This document shows, piece by piece, positions 11,478 through 20,859 of a stretch of 28,537 nt of DNA. Each line of letters opens with the position of its first letter. Within the stretch, counting starts at the first letter, position 1. The DNA is from Asterionellopsis glacialis (taxonomy: Eukaryota > Bacillariophyta > Plagiogrammaphyceae > Rhaphoneidales > Asterionellopsidaceae), in NCBI GenBank assembly GCA_014885115.2, contig WKLE02002126.1, positions 720 through 29,256 of the forward strand. The letters run 5' to 3'. The notes below the pieces were generated by a model, which saw only the letters and a program-made list of their open reading frames with translations, was not told the DNA's origin and did not search any database. Made by a program: the position numbers and the translations under genes.

Positions 11478-12385
11478 TCCGGCGTGTTGAGAGTGAAAAC
11501 ATAAAAAAGGTAAAAATTCTAGATGCAAACGTTAAGAATCGGTTCCCAGGGTGTAGCAAAAACGGATAATTCCGGGGAGCGTTTTCAATGTGTTGGTGGA
11601 AGATACTTTTTTGAAAATAAAAATAGTGTATAATAAGAATCTGTATCGAAAAAGTATATGTATCTTTTTAAGTGCGCTTGAAGTTTGTAAATACTTGATA
11701 TATTTGATATATTTTGTACAGGTAATATCGGTGAGAATTTTACCTTTATGTAAAATTCCTTCTTAACATTTTTGTAGTTTACAGTACCTGGTAGCACAGG
11801 TACTACTACCCTAGCAAAGGTACGGTACTGTACCTGTCAACAAATTAAGTATACTGTACATTTAACTGATACCAGGTATATGTACCAGGTACGTGCGTTC
11901 GTTACACTGCCTTACTAACTGTACTTCAGATCTTTTTCCGTGATCATACTACAGATCCCAAAACAATGCGAAAGGAGAGATGAAGATCGCTCTCAAAGTA
12001 CTAATTGTTTAGTGTTATCATATTAGGCGATACTCTTATGCAGACTTAAAAGAGATACTTAGCAGTACTAGAGAACATGGTTGCATCCGTTCAGAAATCG
12101 AGTGATTCAACATGCTCATGAACGAATATCTTTAATAACTGTACCGTAATTTTTACGCTAGTAAATATGAAATTTTCTGTAAGGCAGGCGAGCTGTATGC
12201 ATTCACGAACGGACACAACTCAAGGCGAAGAACAGGACGATCCCGAATCGAAAGTGTTGTTCCACAACATCATATTTTTTGTTGTTGTATCAACATTGGC
12301 GGTTCATCTGCGACTTGAACGCGACGGAGGATAACCAACCTGAAACCAACAAGAAAAGAAAGAAGCAGGAAGTCGCTACCCCCTA
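11478..12385. other. Intergenic region upstream of the GH99-like gene, CpG content restored
   Basis: CpG reappears sharply from about 11478 (CCGGCG) and is dense in 12181-12330, so this segment belongs to the gene-bearing neighbourhood and likely contains the promoter and 5' leader of the gene starting at 12386. It includes the GTACC motif cluster at 11783-11902. No reading frame here is convincing; the 70-codon minus-strand frame at 11585-11797 is Tyr/Phe/Lys-rich and resembles nothing I know. Confidence 0.6.
11783..11902. repeat. GTACC/GGTAC-rich motif cluster
   Basis: The segment holds many copies of GTACCTG, AGGTAC and TACCAGGTA words, including AGTACCTGGTAG, GGTACGGTACTGTACCTG and GATACCAGGTATATGTACCAGGTAC. 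The same words form clusters at 16110-16124, 17689-17942, 26381-26404 and 26582-26625, always outside coding exons. This cluster lies just outside the right edge of the CpG-poor block. Confidence 0.7.
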
Positions 12386-14022
12386 ATGACGAAAGTAACA
12401 GAAACAGGAGGACGTCCAGGTTTGTGGATCGGTGGAAGTCTTATTGGTATCCTTGTGATAACTCTTATTGTGGTTCCAACTACAATTATTCTTCCGAATG
12501 ACGATAAGCTTTCCGCTCATAGCGGAATAGGTAGCGGTGACAGCATAGCACCAACATCACCGCCATCAATTTTTATATCGAGAGATGAAAGTTTTCATCC
12601 CACATCAGCGCCATCTAATTCACCATCAAAGTCGCCGACAGCATCTCCTACAAGAATGCCGGTACCAACCGCTGATCCCTCCCAAGTCCCAAGTCTCGTA
12701 CCAACTCTACCTATTCCATCCGCTACACCATCAGAAGCACCAACTTCAGCGCCATCACAGACACCTACTTCCGTTCCTACAGAGGTACCGTCTGAGAAAC
12801 CATCAGAAATTCCATCTTCAGACCCAACGTATACACCGGGGGAGTTGATGCTATTAGCATATTATTATCCTTGGTACATTAGAGGTGATTGGAGTCGACA
12901 TGGATACCAGGTAAGATATTATGACCTAGAAATGTATATTCTTTTTACTGCCTGAATCACACTTAAAAATACCGTATTCGGACTTAAAATATATCTCGCT
13001 CTTTTTGTAGGATGAGCCTCTTTTGGGGAAATACGGAACAGACGAACCAGCCGTTGCAGAGCAACACATTGAATGGGCGGAAGAGGCTGGTATTGATGCA
13101 TGGGTTGTATCCTACAATACGGATACTTCTCTCACAGCGCGTCACTTTGAAGCGGGCATGCTGCAAGCCAACAACATTGACAAAATCAAATTCTGCATGT
13201 TGTACGAAAGTCTCATGGCTTTGCCAACGTTAAATTTTGCCGATGGTACCATTGCGTTAGATGCTGTGATTAGTGCCGTCATACATATGCGTGATACATA
13301 CTTTGACCATCCATCATACTTAAAGATAAATGACCGACCTGTTGTTGTTTTGTATGTGACCAGAAATTGGGAAAATTTCGAACCGTACATGCTTGATTTG
13401 ATCAAAGATGCAATAGGTATCGATGTCTTCTTTATCGCGGATGAACCCTTTTATGGTTGGCAAAGGACCGTTGATGAAGCATGGAATGGAGTTAAGGATG
13501 GAAAACCCGTCTTTGAAGCATATACAACCTACAACATGGTATGTAAATAAACTTGAAAAGAGTGCCAAGAGATGCAACTGTACATGGGAACCTGATGCGT
13601 AACTAAACTTCTGAGTATTTTTGTGCCACTTTCTCTATTTTATATAGTATACGGACCCAACTGTAAGAGATGGAGAGTCAGCAAAAGATTTCATGTTTCG
13701 TGAAGCTTTATCTATCTTTGAACATTGGTCTGAAAATACTGTATTTTTCCCTAATGTGCTACCCATGTATCATGATTTTAGAGGTCATCCGGTTCTTGTA
13801 GGCGACGCCGCAGGGTTCCGCGAGCAGTTAGATACATTTGCTTGTTTGCCTCGTCCATCTTGGTATGAGGGGGAATTTCCAAATATGGTGTTTGTTACAT
13901 CATGGAATGAATGGTGGGAGGGATCACAAGTCGAACCAGATGATTCCGAGAAGTACGGCTTCACATTTCTTGATGAACTTCGACGTTTTAAAGATACAGG
14001 CATTCAATGTGCTAAGAAATAA
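12386..14022 (+). CDS. GH99-like (endo-alpha-mannosidase type) type II membrane glycosidase with Ser/Pro/Thr stalk
   Basis: Three exons, 12386-12910, 13011-13538 and 13648-14022, join in phase 0 across GT-AG introns of 100 and 109 bp and give 475 residues. The protein has a short N-terminus, one membrane anchor (about 13-36) and a Ser/Pro/Thr stalk (about 52-150) of the PSAPS type. The catalytic domain opens with YYYPWY (159-164) and continues with LGKYGTDEP and EEAGIDAWVVSY. Near its end is VTSWNEWWEGSQVEP, whose acids E439 and E442 match the EWxE spacing of the GH99 catalytic pair. GH99 enzymes such as MANEA are Golgi type II proteins of similar length that cleave glucosylated mannose from N-glycans. 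The WbsX-like and GH71-like relatives share these motifs, so substrate and linkage are uncertain. The gene is convergent with the PDI gene. Confidence 0.82.
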
Positions 14023-14571
14023 TCTTTGGGATTTGAATATAACTCATAATAATGATGTAATAAATTTTGTTCTATATGAAAAAGCTTTCACTTTCATACC
14101 TCACTTCTGCTGGTTAACTGAGACTATTTTTCGAAACCACTCGAACATGTAGCTAAACTAAACATTACTACATTACGTAAATTTGAATTCAATCAACCTA
14201 CATGTATAACAGGAAAAAAGACCTTCTACATCTAGACAAATGTTTTATAATATACAAATGAAGTTCTGGTACAGAACTGGAGTATACTGTATCGACGCAC
14301 TATATGTCGGAAGAAGTCTTTGCCATGCCAGCACTATCCTTAAAATTGCTCAAATCGACTTGGCCTCAGCTACTGTTTACTGTACACATTCAAATACGAA
14401 AGGATTCATCCGCTTAATCAAAAAGGAAACAAAGTGCCATGATACTGGAAGTATTTTAAAATTGGACTTGCTTGTACTTTTGTTACGATAAGGAACTAAG
14501 ATGCGAATTTGAACCGTGTCTACGGGTAATCTCAAACATCGCATTATTCACCTGGACAAAACTATAAGACT
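14023..14571. other. Intergenic region between convergent GH99-like and PDI genes
   Basis: This 549-bp AT-rich gap should hold the 3' ends of both transcripts. The short frames (83 codons or fewer) resemble nothing known. I see no RNA gene or repeat in it. Confidence 0.5.
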
Positions 14572-15963
14572 TCATTCCTCATCCTCATCCCAACCCATAA
14601 TATCTGCTAAATCAAACTCTTCCTCAACAGGTGCACCGTCTTGTCCATCCCATGGATCCACAGCAAGAATATTTGGAATTCCGCCAGACAGCTTTGTTGT
14701 AGGTTGACGACCATTTGTAATGGAATGCAGAAAAGAAGTGATTTTCTTCTCATCAAAGGACCCATGTAATACAGCATACGCTTCTTTGTCGTATGACAAT
14801 GCCACAAGTGCTGGGAATCCAAATGTCATTTCAAGAGCTTCCTCCAGGTCTGGTTGAGACGAACCTTCGAACCATAAAAAGTTATAGGCAGACCCACGAA
14901 AGCTTCTTCGAACTGATGCTAATCTTTCACGATATTTATTCCGTCCTGCTGCACTACTATCTAAAATGTGTGGAAGTCCTGCTAATACACACAACCGATT
15001 AGCTCCCTCACAATTTTCTGACAACATATCTGCTGACACTAATTCTGGGATATCTTTGGGAACACCTGTGCGATCAATTTCCGCTAAAATAAATTCTACG
15101 ATAACAGACGACGACCTTTCACCTCGATAGTCCATGGCATCCATATGTGATTTACCCTTTCCTCCTGGGAATATCTTGATAGTAGGGAAGCCTTCTATAC
15201 CATATATCTCGGCAAGTTCCGTTTCGACTGTAGCATCAACAACACCTAAAAATGCATCTTCACCATCAATGTTTCGAGCGGCCTTTTCCCATTCAGGCAA
15301 GAGTGCCTTGCAATGACCACACCATGGTGCTACAAAGGCTACCATACTGACTTTTGGATTGTTTAAGACTTCTTGTTGAAAGTTTGCGGTGTTCAGTTCA
15401 ACAATATTGGGCGGTGCTTCCTCTGACTTGTGGTCAGTCTTTCTACTAAAACCTGCGTTTGGGTTCTTCTCCTTCGGGGTATAACCACCAGCTTTGATAC
15501 GTGCTTGAATCATTTTTACGGATTCATCCATAATAGTATTCAACATGTTTTGGGGATCTTGTTGACCAGTATACTTTTTTGGCTTATGTTTGTCGGTAGA
15601 GAAGATGTACACACTTGGGAATTCATCAACATGAAACATCTCTGCAATAGCTTGTCCAGCTTCACTGTCAGTGTGAACAGCTCCAACATGTAAAATTTCT
15701 CTAGTCACAAGAGCTACCACATTTGCTCGTGCAATCAACTGATCGCATCGTTCATCACAACGAGGACCATAAAATGCAACCATCCATACACCGTCAGATT
15801 CTATAACGTTTTCCTCGAATTCTTTTGTACTTGCAAATTGTACAGTGTGCATAGGCCGACCATCATCTTCACCTAAGCTTGCGGTAAACTGGGCAAGCAA
15901 CACCAGTACTCCTAAGAGAAACTGTGTTAGGTAGGTTGATGTTCTCATCGTTGACAACTTCAA
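14572..15963 (-). CDS. Protein disulfide isomerase, PDIA6/P5-like, with degenerate first thioredoxin domain
   Basis: A single-exon gene of 463 residues. A signal peptide (about 1-31, ending TASLG) directs it to the ER. The first thioredoxin-like domain (about 38-155) has lost the CGHC site: it reads GPRCDERCDQL, with C69 and C73 three residues apart. The second domain (about 187-297) has APWCGHCKAL with C215/C218 and the GFP cis-proline loop (258-260). The C-terminal redox-inactive domain carries LCVLAGLPHILDSSAAGRN and DPWDGQDGAPVEEEFDL, which closely follow PDIA6. The enzyme should form, reduce or isomerise disulfides of secretory proteins using only its second site. The C-terminus is acidic (DEDEE) and lacks a KDEL-type retrieval signal, although PDIA6 relatives usually end in one. 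An unseen 3' exon cannot be excluded. Confidence 0.92.
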   Translation of the reverse strand: MKLSTMRTSTYLTQFLLGVLVLLAQFTASLGEDDGRPMHTVQFASTKEFEENVIESDGVWMVAFYGPRCDERCDQLIARANVVALVTREILHVGAVHTDSEAGQAIAEMFHVDEFPSVYIFSTDKHKPKKYTGQQDPQNMLNTIMDESVKMIQARIKAGGYTPKEKNPNAGFSRKTDHKSEEAPPNIVELNTANFQQEVLNNPKVSMVAFVAPWCGHCKALLPEWEKAARNIDGEDAFLGVVDATVETELAEIYGIEGFPTIKIFPGGKGKSHMDAMDYRGERSSSVIVEFILAEIDRTGVPKDIPELVSADMLSENCEGANRLCVLAGLPHILDSSAAGRNKYRERLASVRRSFRGSAYNFLWFEGSSQPDLEEALEMTFGFPALVALSYDKEAYAVLHGSFDEKKITSFLHSITNGRQPTTKLSGGIPNILAVDPWDGQDGAPVEEEFDLADIMGWDEDEE

Positions 15964-16109
15964 GAAGAAAACAATATGTAGGGTGCGAAATGCGAATGAT
16001 GGCGGGGTGACGAAGACACAAGCAGTGTCGTCGAGAAAATGAACACGCGAAAGATCTTTTTCGAAAGATTTCGCTCGCGAGGAGAGAATTTCAAAATGAC
16101 TCCAGGAAG

Positions 16110-16124
16110 CTGGTACCAGTACTG
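16110..16124. repeat. GTACC motif with perfect palindrome CTGGTACCAG
   Basis: CTGGTACCAG (16110-16119) is a perfect 10-bp palindrome followed by TACTG. It belongs to the same word family as the clusters at 11783-11902 and 17689-17942. It lies about 150 bp upstream of the PDI start codon. Confidence 0.6.
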
Positions 16125-16140
16125 TAGTTAGTACCTCAAA

Positions 16141-16178
16141 GTCCTCTCTCTAGAGACTACCTCTAGCTAGAGAGGACC
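16141..16178. repeat. Imperfect inverted repeat GTCCTCTC...GAGAGGAC
   Basis: GTCCTCTCTCTAG at the left end faces CTAGAGAGGAC at the right end, with ACTACCT between. It could form a hairpin in RNA or a cruciform in DNA. It shares CTCTAGAG words with 1966-1980 and 16354-16368. Confidence 0.6.
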
Positions 16179-16353
16179 TCTAATTATCAGTAAGTATACC
16201 CAGGTAATACCAGTAGACTATTATTTATTAGGGTGGTCGCGGCGTACAGACGTAGATTTGTTATCAAAATCCTCCAACTTATTGTTACACTTCCGTGAAG
16301 ATTCTCGTTGCGTTGTTCTATTATGATGCAGTACACCACCGATGTATGAAAGC

Positions 16354-16368
16354 CCCTCTCTAGAGTTC
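16354..16368. repeat. Second exact copy of 15-mer CCCTCTCTAGAGTTC
   Basis: It is identical to 1966-1980, 14.4 kb away and in the same orientation. Both copies are intergenic. Confidence 0.7.
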
Positions 16369-16374
16369 CTTTTC

Positions 16375-16424
16375 TCTTGGATGTGCACATTCAAAACAAT
16401 CTTGGATGTGCACATTCAAAACAT
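16375..16424. repeat. 25-bp tandem duplication
   Basis: TCTTGGATGTGCACATTCAA begins each of two adjacent 25-bp units, which differ at one base in the last position. The unit contains the palindrome TGTGCACA. It lies between the PDI promoter and the 3' end of the M50B-like gene. Confidence 0.9.
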
Positions 16425-16576
16425 CATACCTGGTAGCATCCCAAAAATTATGAAATGGTAAGATTTAAAAGTATCCAAGTTGTTTAAGAATTTGAAGGTT
16501 ACAATATGGTCTGTTTTTGCAGTCATAATATTCTAATTGGAAATATTCTATAACTGATACTTTATATACAAAGTGT

Positions 16577-17272
16577 CTATTCACCATTGCTTGTTCTCCA
16601 AACTAAGGCCAAATAAACACCAAGCGCCTGGAATCCAAGTGCAATTATGGCAAACTGAACACCAACACACCGGGGGATACAACAGGGGATCAATTGGTGA
16701 CAAGCATGGGCATCACTACCCTCAACTGTACGGGTAATCAAATCATCGTATATATCATAAACAGAAAATAGACCGATAGTAACACCATAATACAGTGTTA
16801 CGTATTCCAATAATGGTGAATACACCCACCATTCAAGAAAGATAAATAGCAAGGTAATCAATGAGAACCCCAAACTAAGCATCGTCATGACGCTATTGGG
16901 TGAAAATTTGAGAGACAAGCATAGTGCTGCAACAAATATACAGGCCGACACCGTAGATGCAGTGCGTTCTCCACTCAATGCTACAAAGACACCACCCCAA
17001 AAAGAACACCCGAGATACCCAGCAGGAATAATGATACATCGTTTACCACCTCGATATTTCGTAACACCGCCTTCATTTTGATAAACTTCAATCTTATCGA
17101 CTGTCCCACCTGTCCACCAACACGCTGTAGCGTGAGACATTTCGTGAACAAAAACGGCAATCAATTTCATTGGTTTAAGTAAGGCGGTATTCCACAAAGC
17201 TAAGTTGATAGCGCAGTACACAGCAAAGAGACCACAAAATACAATCTCTTCACTTGAGATGTTATTGATCAT
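16577..17272 (-). CDS. M50B-like integral membrane metalloprotease
   Basis: A single-exon gene of 231 residues, strongly hydrophobic. The first helix is near 10-28. The second carries VFVHEMSHATAC, an HExxH zinc site at H43-E44-H47, as in the peptidase M50B-like family found in plants, fungi and bacteria. A conserved-looking GYLGCSFWGG segment follows, then several helices (about 107-150), and a loop IYDDLITRTVEGSDAHA. Acidic residues there (around D175-D186) are candidates for the third zinc ligand. The C-terminus returns to a membrane helix. M50 proteases cleave within membranes; substrates of this subgroup are largely unknown and some members may be inactive. The start Met at 17272 directly precedes the first helix. 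The protein has many cysteines and no targeting peptide that I recognise. Confidence 0.83.
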   Translation of the reverse strand: MINNISSEEIVFCGLFAVYCAINLALWNTALLKPMKLIAVFVHEMSHATACWWTGGTVDKIEVYQNEGGVTKYRGGKRCIIIPAGYLGCSFWGGVFVALSGERTASTVSACIFVAALCLSLKFSPNSVMTMLSLGFSLITLLFIFLEWWVYSPLLEYVTLYYGVTIGLFSVYDIYDDLITRTVEGSDAHACHQLIPCCIPRCVGVQFAIIALGFQALGVYLALVWRTSNGE

Positions 17273-18163
17273 GATGACAAGTATTGCAAAATAGAATGCG
17301 ATTTCATTTAAAAAAATTCAAAATGGAGAAGAAGAAAAGATAGAAAAAGTCAGGAAACTCAATAAATAAGTTCGCACACGGACACTTGTTATTCCAAGAT
17401 TTCGAAGGAAAATAGACCAGAGCACTGACCTGCCACAACAACTTGACAAATCCCAATCGATGGCCATCTTTCCCACACGATTTTAATTCTTTTTTGTGAT
17501 ACGTGATGCGTCAACTCAGACTCAAACTAGACAACCGCAACAATCAATCAATTATTCAAAGAGCTGCCGTAACCTGGTCGGTGGCTTTTGCGAACGCCCA
17601 AGATCTTGCAGAAAAGATCAACTTTTTTCTAAGTTTATACTATGAGTAGCTTAATAGAGATTTGAACTCCGTTCCTGTTACCCGTGGTGTACCTGGTACC
17701 GTACCAGAGTGGTCTTTAGCTGCTTCAGTACAGGTACCGGTACAGGTACTTTGTAAAGGTACAGTTATGATATGGGTCCCGTCCTGAAATATCAAATAGT
17801 CCCAGGTACTGTAAAGTCAGTATTATAGTTGTATGTCTGTATACAATTCACGTATATTTCAGAACAATCACCTGGTACCTGTTACTAAATCTACACAACT
17901 TGTTGTATCCTAATAATCTCAAAAGCAGATGCACCTGGTATTTGTTTTTAAAAGCTACCTTATGAAGTAGTTGTTTTGCAGTATGAGATATTTCATACCA
18001 TGCTAATTTTTTGAGTATCATTACTTACACCAGTTTTATTGAGCAATTCTATGCCATTATAGATAGCCATCTGTGAATGAATGATGTAGACAGACAAAGG
18101 ATTTGAAAATAGAAAAGTGAATCTAAATTATGGACGCTACAATCGTCTAAATTACACATTTAT
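17273..18163. other. Intergenic region with dense GTACC motifs
   Basis: This 891-bp gap lies between the M50B-like gene (promoter side) and the 3' end of the M32 gene. About 17400-17560 has ordinary CpG content and is the likely M50B promoter. The middle holds the GTACC cluster at 17689-17942. I see no coding sequence or tRNA. Confidence 0.55.
17689..17942. repeat. GTACC/GGTAC palindromic motif cluster
   Basis: GTACCTGGTACCGTACCAG occurs at 17689-17707 and GTACAGGTACCGGTACAGG begins at 17728. Further CCAGGTACTG, CACCTGGTACCTGTTAC and CACCTGGTAT words continue to 17942. Several are self-complementary around GGTACC or CCGG. The words match those near 11783-11902 and 26381-26404. Confidence 0.75.
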
Positions 18164-20023
18164 CTATTCACACTTGTAAAGATCTGTATACTTTTCTGTC
18201 AAGTAGTCAATAAAATACTTTGGGTTCAACTTTTCACCAATCTGGTCTTCAAGCAATGCATCTAGTGATTTGTATCGCTTTCCGTGCGAATGGACCTTTT
18301 CAGTTAGCCATTCTTTGATTTCTTTGAAATCACCAGCTTCAATTTTTTCATCCATATCAGGGATATCCTTGTGGCAATAGTGAGAAAGCTGTGCTGCAGT
18401 TGCAGAACCAATCAAATACGTTGGGAAATAGCCGATAGCAAGACTTGGCCAATGGACGTCCTGAAGGCATCCCTTGGAATCAGACGGAACATCAACATCG
18501 AGTAAATCTTTCATACCCTCATTCCAACGTTGAGGAATATCTTTGACATCAAGTTTACCTGCAATGACATCTCTCTCGATGCCGTAGCGCAAGATCACAT
18601 GAAGTGGGTATGTCAATTCGTCAGCTTCTACCCTAATCAAACTACGAGACACAGCATTCACAGCACCATATACTTCCTCTGCGGAATAGGAAAAATCATC
18701 GTATGTTTCCTGTAACATTGGAGTAGCCCAACGCCAAAAAGACTTACTTAAACCAACATGTCGTTCCCAAAACAATGATTGCGATTCATGAGTACCCATA
18801 GATAATGCCGAATCAATAGTCAAGGCAGATGATTTCAAATTTTGTTCGTAAATGGCATGTCCGCCCTCGTGTACAGTCCCAGCAAGTCCTTGATACCATT
18901 CATCATCACGAAAACGAGAGGTAATGCGCACGTCACTGGGTGAAAAGGACGTTGTGAAAGGATGGACAGAAACATCAATTCGACCAAAGTCGGAATCGAA
19001 ACCAATAGACTTTACGATACGTTCACAAATATCTTTTTGTTTGTCGACAGGAAATGTTCCTTCAAGTGGTTTCTTTGAAGGGGGTGTCGACGAATCCAAT
19101 ACTTTGGCAATCAACGGAACCAGAGCTGATTGAATTTCTCCGAAAATTTCATCGATACGATCCTTTGCCATACCCATTTCTTACACGGAACAAAAGCAAA
19201 AAAGGAAAAAAAAAAAACTTTTATTAGTATAAGAAAGTTCTTTGAATCCAGGATACGTCTATAATCGCAGAAACTCACCGAATTGACTCAACATTTGTGT
19301 ATAATGTTCGGTGTCACTGTCTCCTCGCTTAGCATCGGCAACTTCTTTTGCAGTAGCAAAGCAATCAGCGAGGATTGGTTCATATGAAGCAAAGTCGTTG
19401 GCTTCACGTGCTTTAACCCAAGCAGCATACGACGAGGCTGAAAGTGAAGCCGACTTGGCTGCCAATGCTGCTGGTACACGTTCATTTTCGAGGAAAGATT
19501 TCTTTTCTAATTCTAAAAGACGTGCTTCATCTACGTAGGTCTTTTCTGCATCATCACCCATTGACTTCAAATCACTTTCTGCCGCAGTAATAAGTTCCAA
19601 AATTTCCTTATCGGTCGTCTTTTCGTGAATAAGACCTGCCAAGGCAGATAATTGTGCTCCACGTTCAGCACTTGTTTTGTCTGTATGAGGCATAAAGACT
19701 AATTGATCATAATTCAAAACTGCCTCAACTCTTTGTAATTGAGTGATAGTTTGAAGCTTAGTAACTAACTTCTTGTAAGATTCTGATTTATCTTCCAACT
19801 TTAGAGTTGTCTCAGTGGCAGTCGTTGCCTCATCAGCAGCAACTGTACTCATATTTCGGCAAGTTCCACTGCCACTATTAGTGCGACTGGACACAGCAGC
19901 TACGAGAGGAATCCGAAGGAACGACGACGATCGAAGCAAACCTTGAGTTGTAAATGCGGTTGAGGTAGTTGTTACAGCAAGAGTGAGAAAGACCTGACGC
20001 GCCAAACGAGAAAAAGCCATCAC
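18164..20023 (-). CDS. M32 family metallocarboxypeptidase with plastid-type N-terminal presequence
   Basis: Two exons on the minus strand, 19279-20023 and 18164-19179, join across a 99-bp intron (19180-19278, GTGAGT donor). The split codon G|AA restores YTQMLSQFEMGMAKDRIDEI, and the protein has 586 residues. M32 enzymes remove C-terminal residues from peptides using one metal ion. The zinc site HEGGHAIYEQ (H352, E353, H356), the downstream HESQSLFWERHVG (379-391) and GYFPTYLIGSATAAQL are textbook M32. The core of about 500 residues has normal length. The extra N-terminus has a hydrophobic signal (about 9-23) ending STAFTTQG, then a Ser/Arg-rich stretch. This resembles the diatom bipartite plastid presequence with its A-F cleavage motif, so import into the plastid is inferred. 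The gene is divergent from the M13 peptidase. Confidence 0.93.
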
Positions 20024-20859
20024 TTGTGATATTTAATGAATCACAACGACCTCAGTGTTGGTAGTGGTTATCGAGCAACTTTGTTTTTGTTTGTGATAGC
20101 ATTCAGAACAACACGCTAGATGCCGGTGTGAGAAACCGTAGACAACATCTGGAGATTTCGAGATTTGAAAAAATCAAGAGCAACAGCGCTGAGCCTTGAC
20201 TGACTCACAAACTTTTGGTTGACGTCATACTGACACCAAAGATACGATACGATAACTGTATTATACCGGTACGTAAGAAATCGGACCTGTTGACCATTTT
20301 CTTTTTTTTGGTTTGCGCGGGTTGTTGCTTGTGGTCGTGTGCAGGCTATGCTTGCTTTCGGCTTCTTTTCTTGATTTTTCTTCATACTACTTACTGGCTA
20401 TATAATGGTAAAAACCATTATTCTACGATCACGTACAAATTTGTACTTCGGCTACACAGTCCCGATAATGCAATCGACATGCATTACATGTTGCTGGCTC
20501 GCGCGCTAAGATAATCAACGAAAAAAATATAGCCTAAGTAGATTTATGTCACATTCATCAACGCTCGAAACTTAGTGTTAACGTTGAAGCAACAAGGCGC
20601 TGCCGCGGGGCTCACGAAGTACCAGGAACAGTCTGTCAGTAGAGAAAATTCGTTTTTTCGAATCCAAACGAAGAGGAAAGATTTTTTTCGGGGTGCGAGA
20701 TCTCAAGATCCAAAAATCAAAATTGATCGATTCTTTCCTTTCGATTGTGGGTGCTTCTCGTTTTTTGCAATCTCAAAGCTGATCTCAATCTCCTGCTTTG
20801 GAAGACAAAGAACAGTGTCATTAAGTTTTATTTCTACAACTTTACTTATTGATCCAACC
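20024..20859. promoter_or_regulatory. Divergent intergenic region between M32 and M13 peptidase genes
   Basis: This 836-bp stretch serves as the 5' flank of both genes. It contains TGACGTCA at 20220-20227 and normal CpG content. The 99-codon plus-strand frame at 20215-20514 is Cys/Leu/Phe-rich and resembles nothing known, so I do not call it a gene. Confidence 0.55.
20220..20227. promoter_or_regulatory. TGACGTCA palindrome (CRE-type bZIP site)
   Basis: This is the full 8-bp cAMP-response-element consensus, bound by bZIP factors. In diatoms TGACGT/ACGTCA elements are known to mediate CO2/cAMP-responsive transcription. It lies about 200 bp upstream of the M32 start codon and 640 bp upstream of the M13 start codon. 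Binding is inference. Confidence 0.5.

Larger units (their letters stand above)
15964..16576. other. Intergenic region upstream of PDI, rich in short repeats
   Basis: It holds the presumed PDI promoter and the 3' flank of the M50B-like gene. The content is a GTACC palindrome (16110-16124), an inverted repeat (16141-16178), the shared 15-mer (16354-16368) and a 25-bp tandem repeat (16375-16424). I see no coding sequence. Confidence 0.6.

Noticed and set aside
17630..17730. tRNA-like folding on the minus strand (GAGTTCAAATCTC resembling a T-loop, with complementary ends)
   Set aside because: The acceptor arms pair at 6 of 7 positions, but the T-stem is weak, the anticodon stem does not pair and the loop lacks U33. 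I take it as coincidence in a repeat-rich region.
20215..20514. 99-codon plus-strand frame between the M32 and M13 genes
   Set aside because: It has no recognisable domain and covers the likely divergent promoter with its CRE site.
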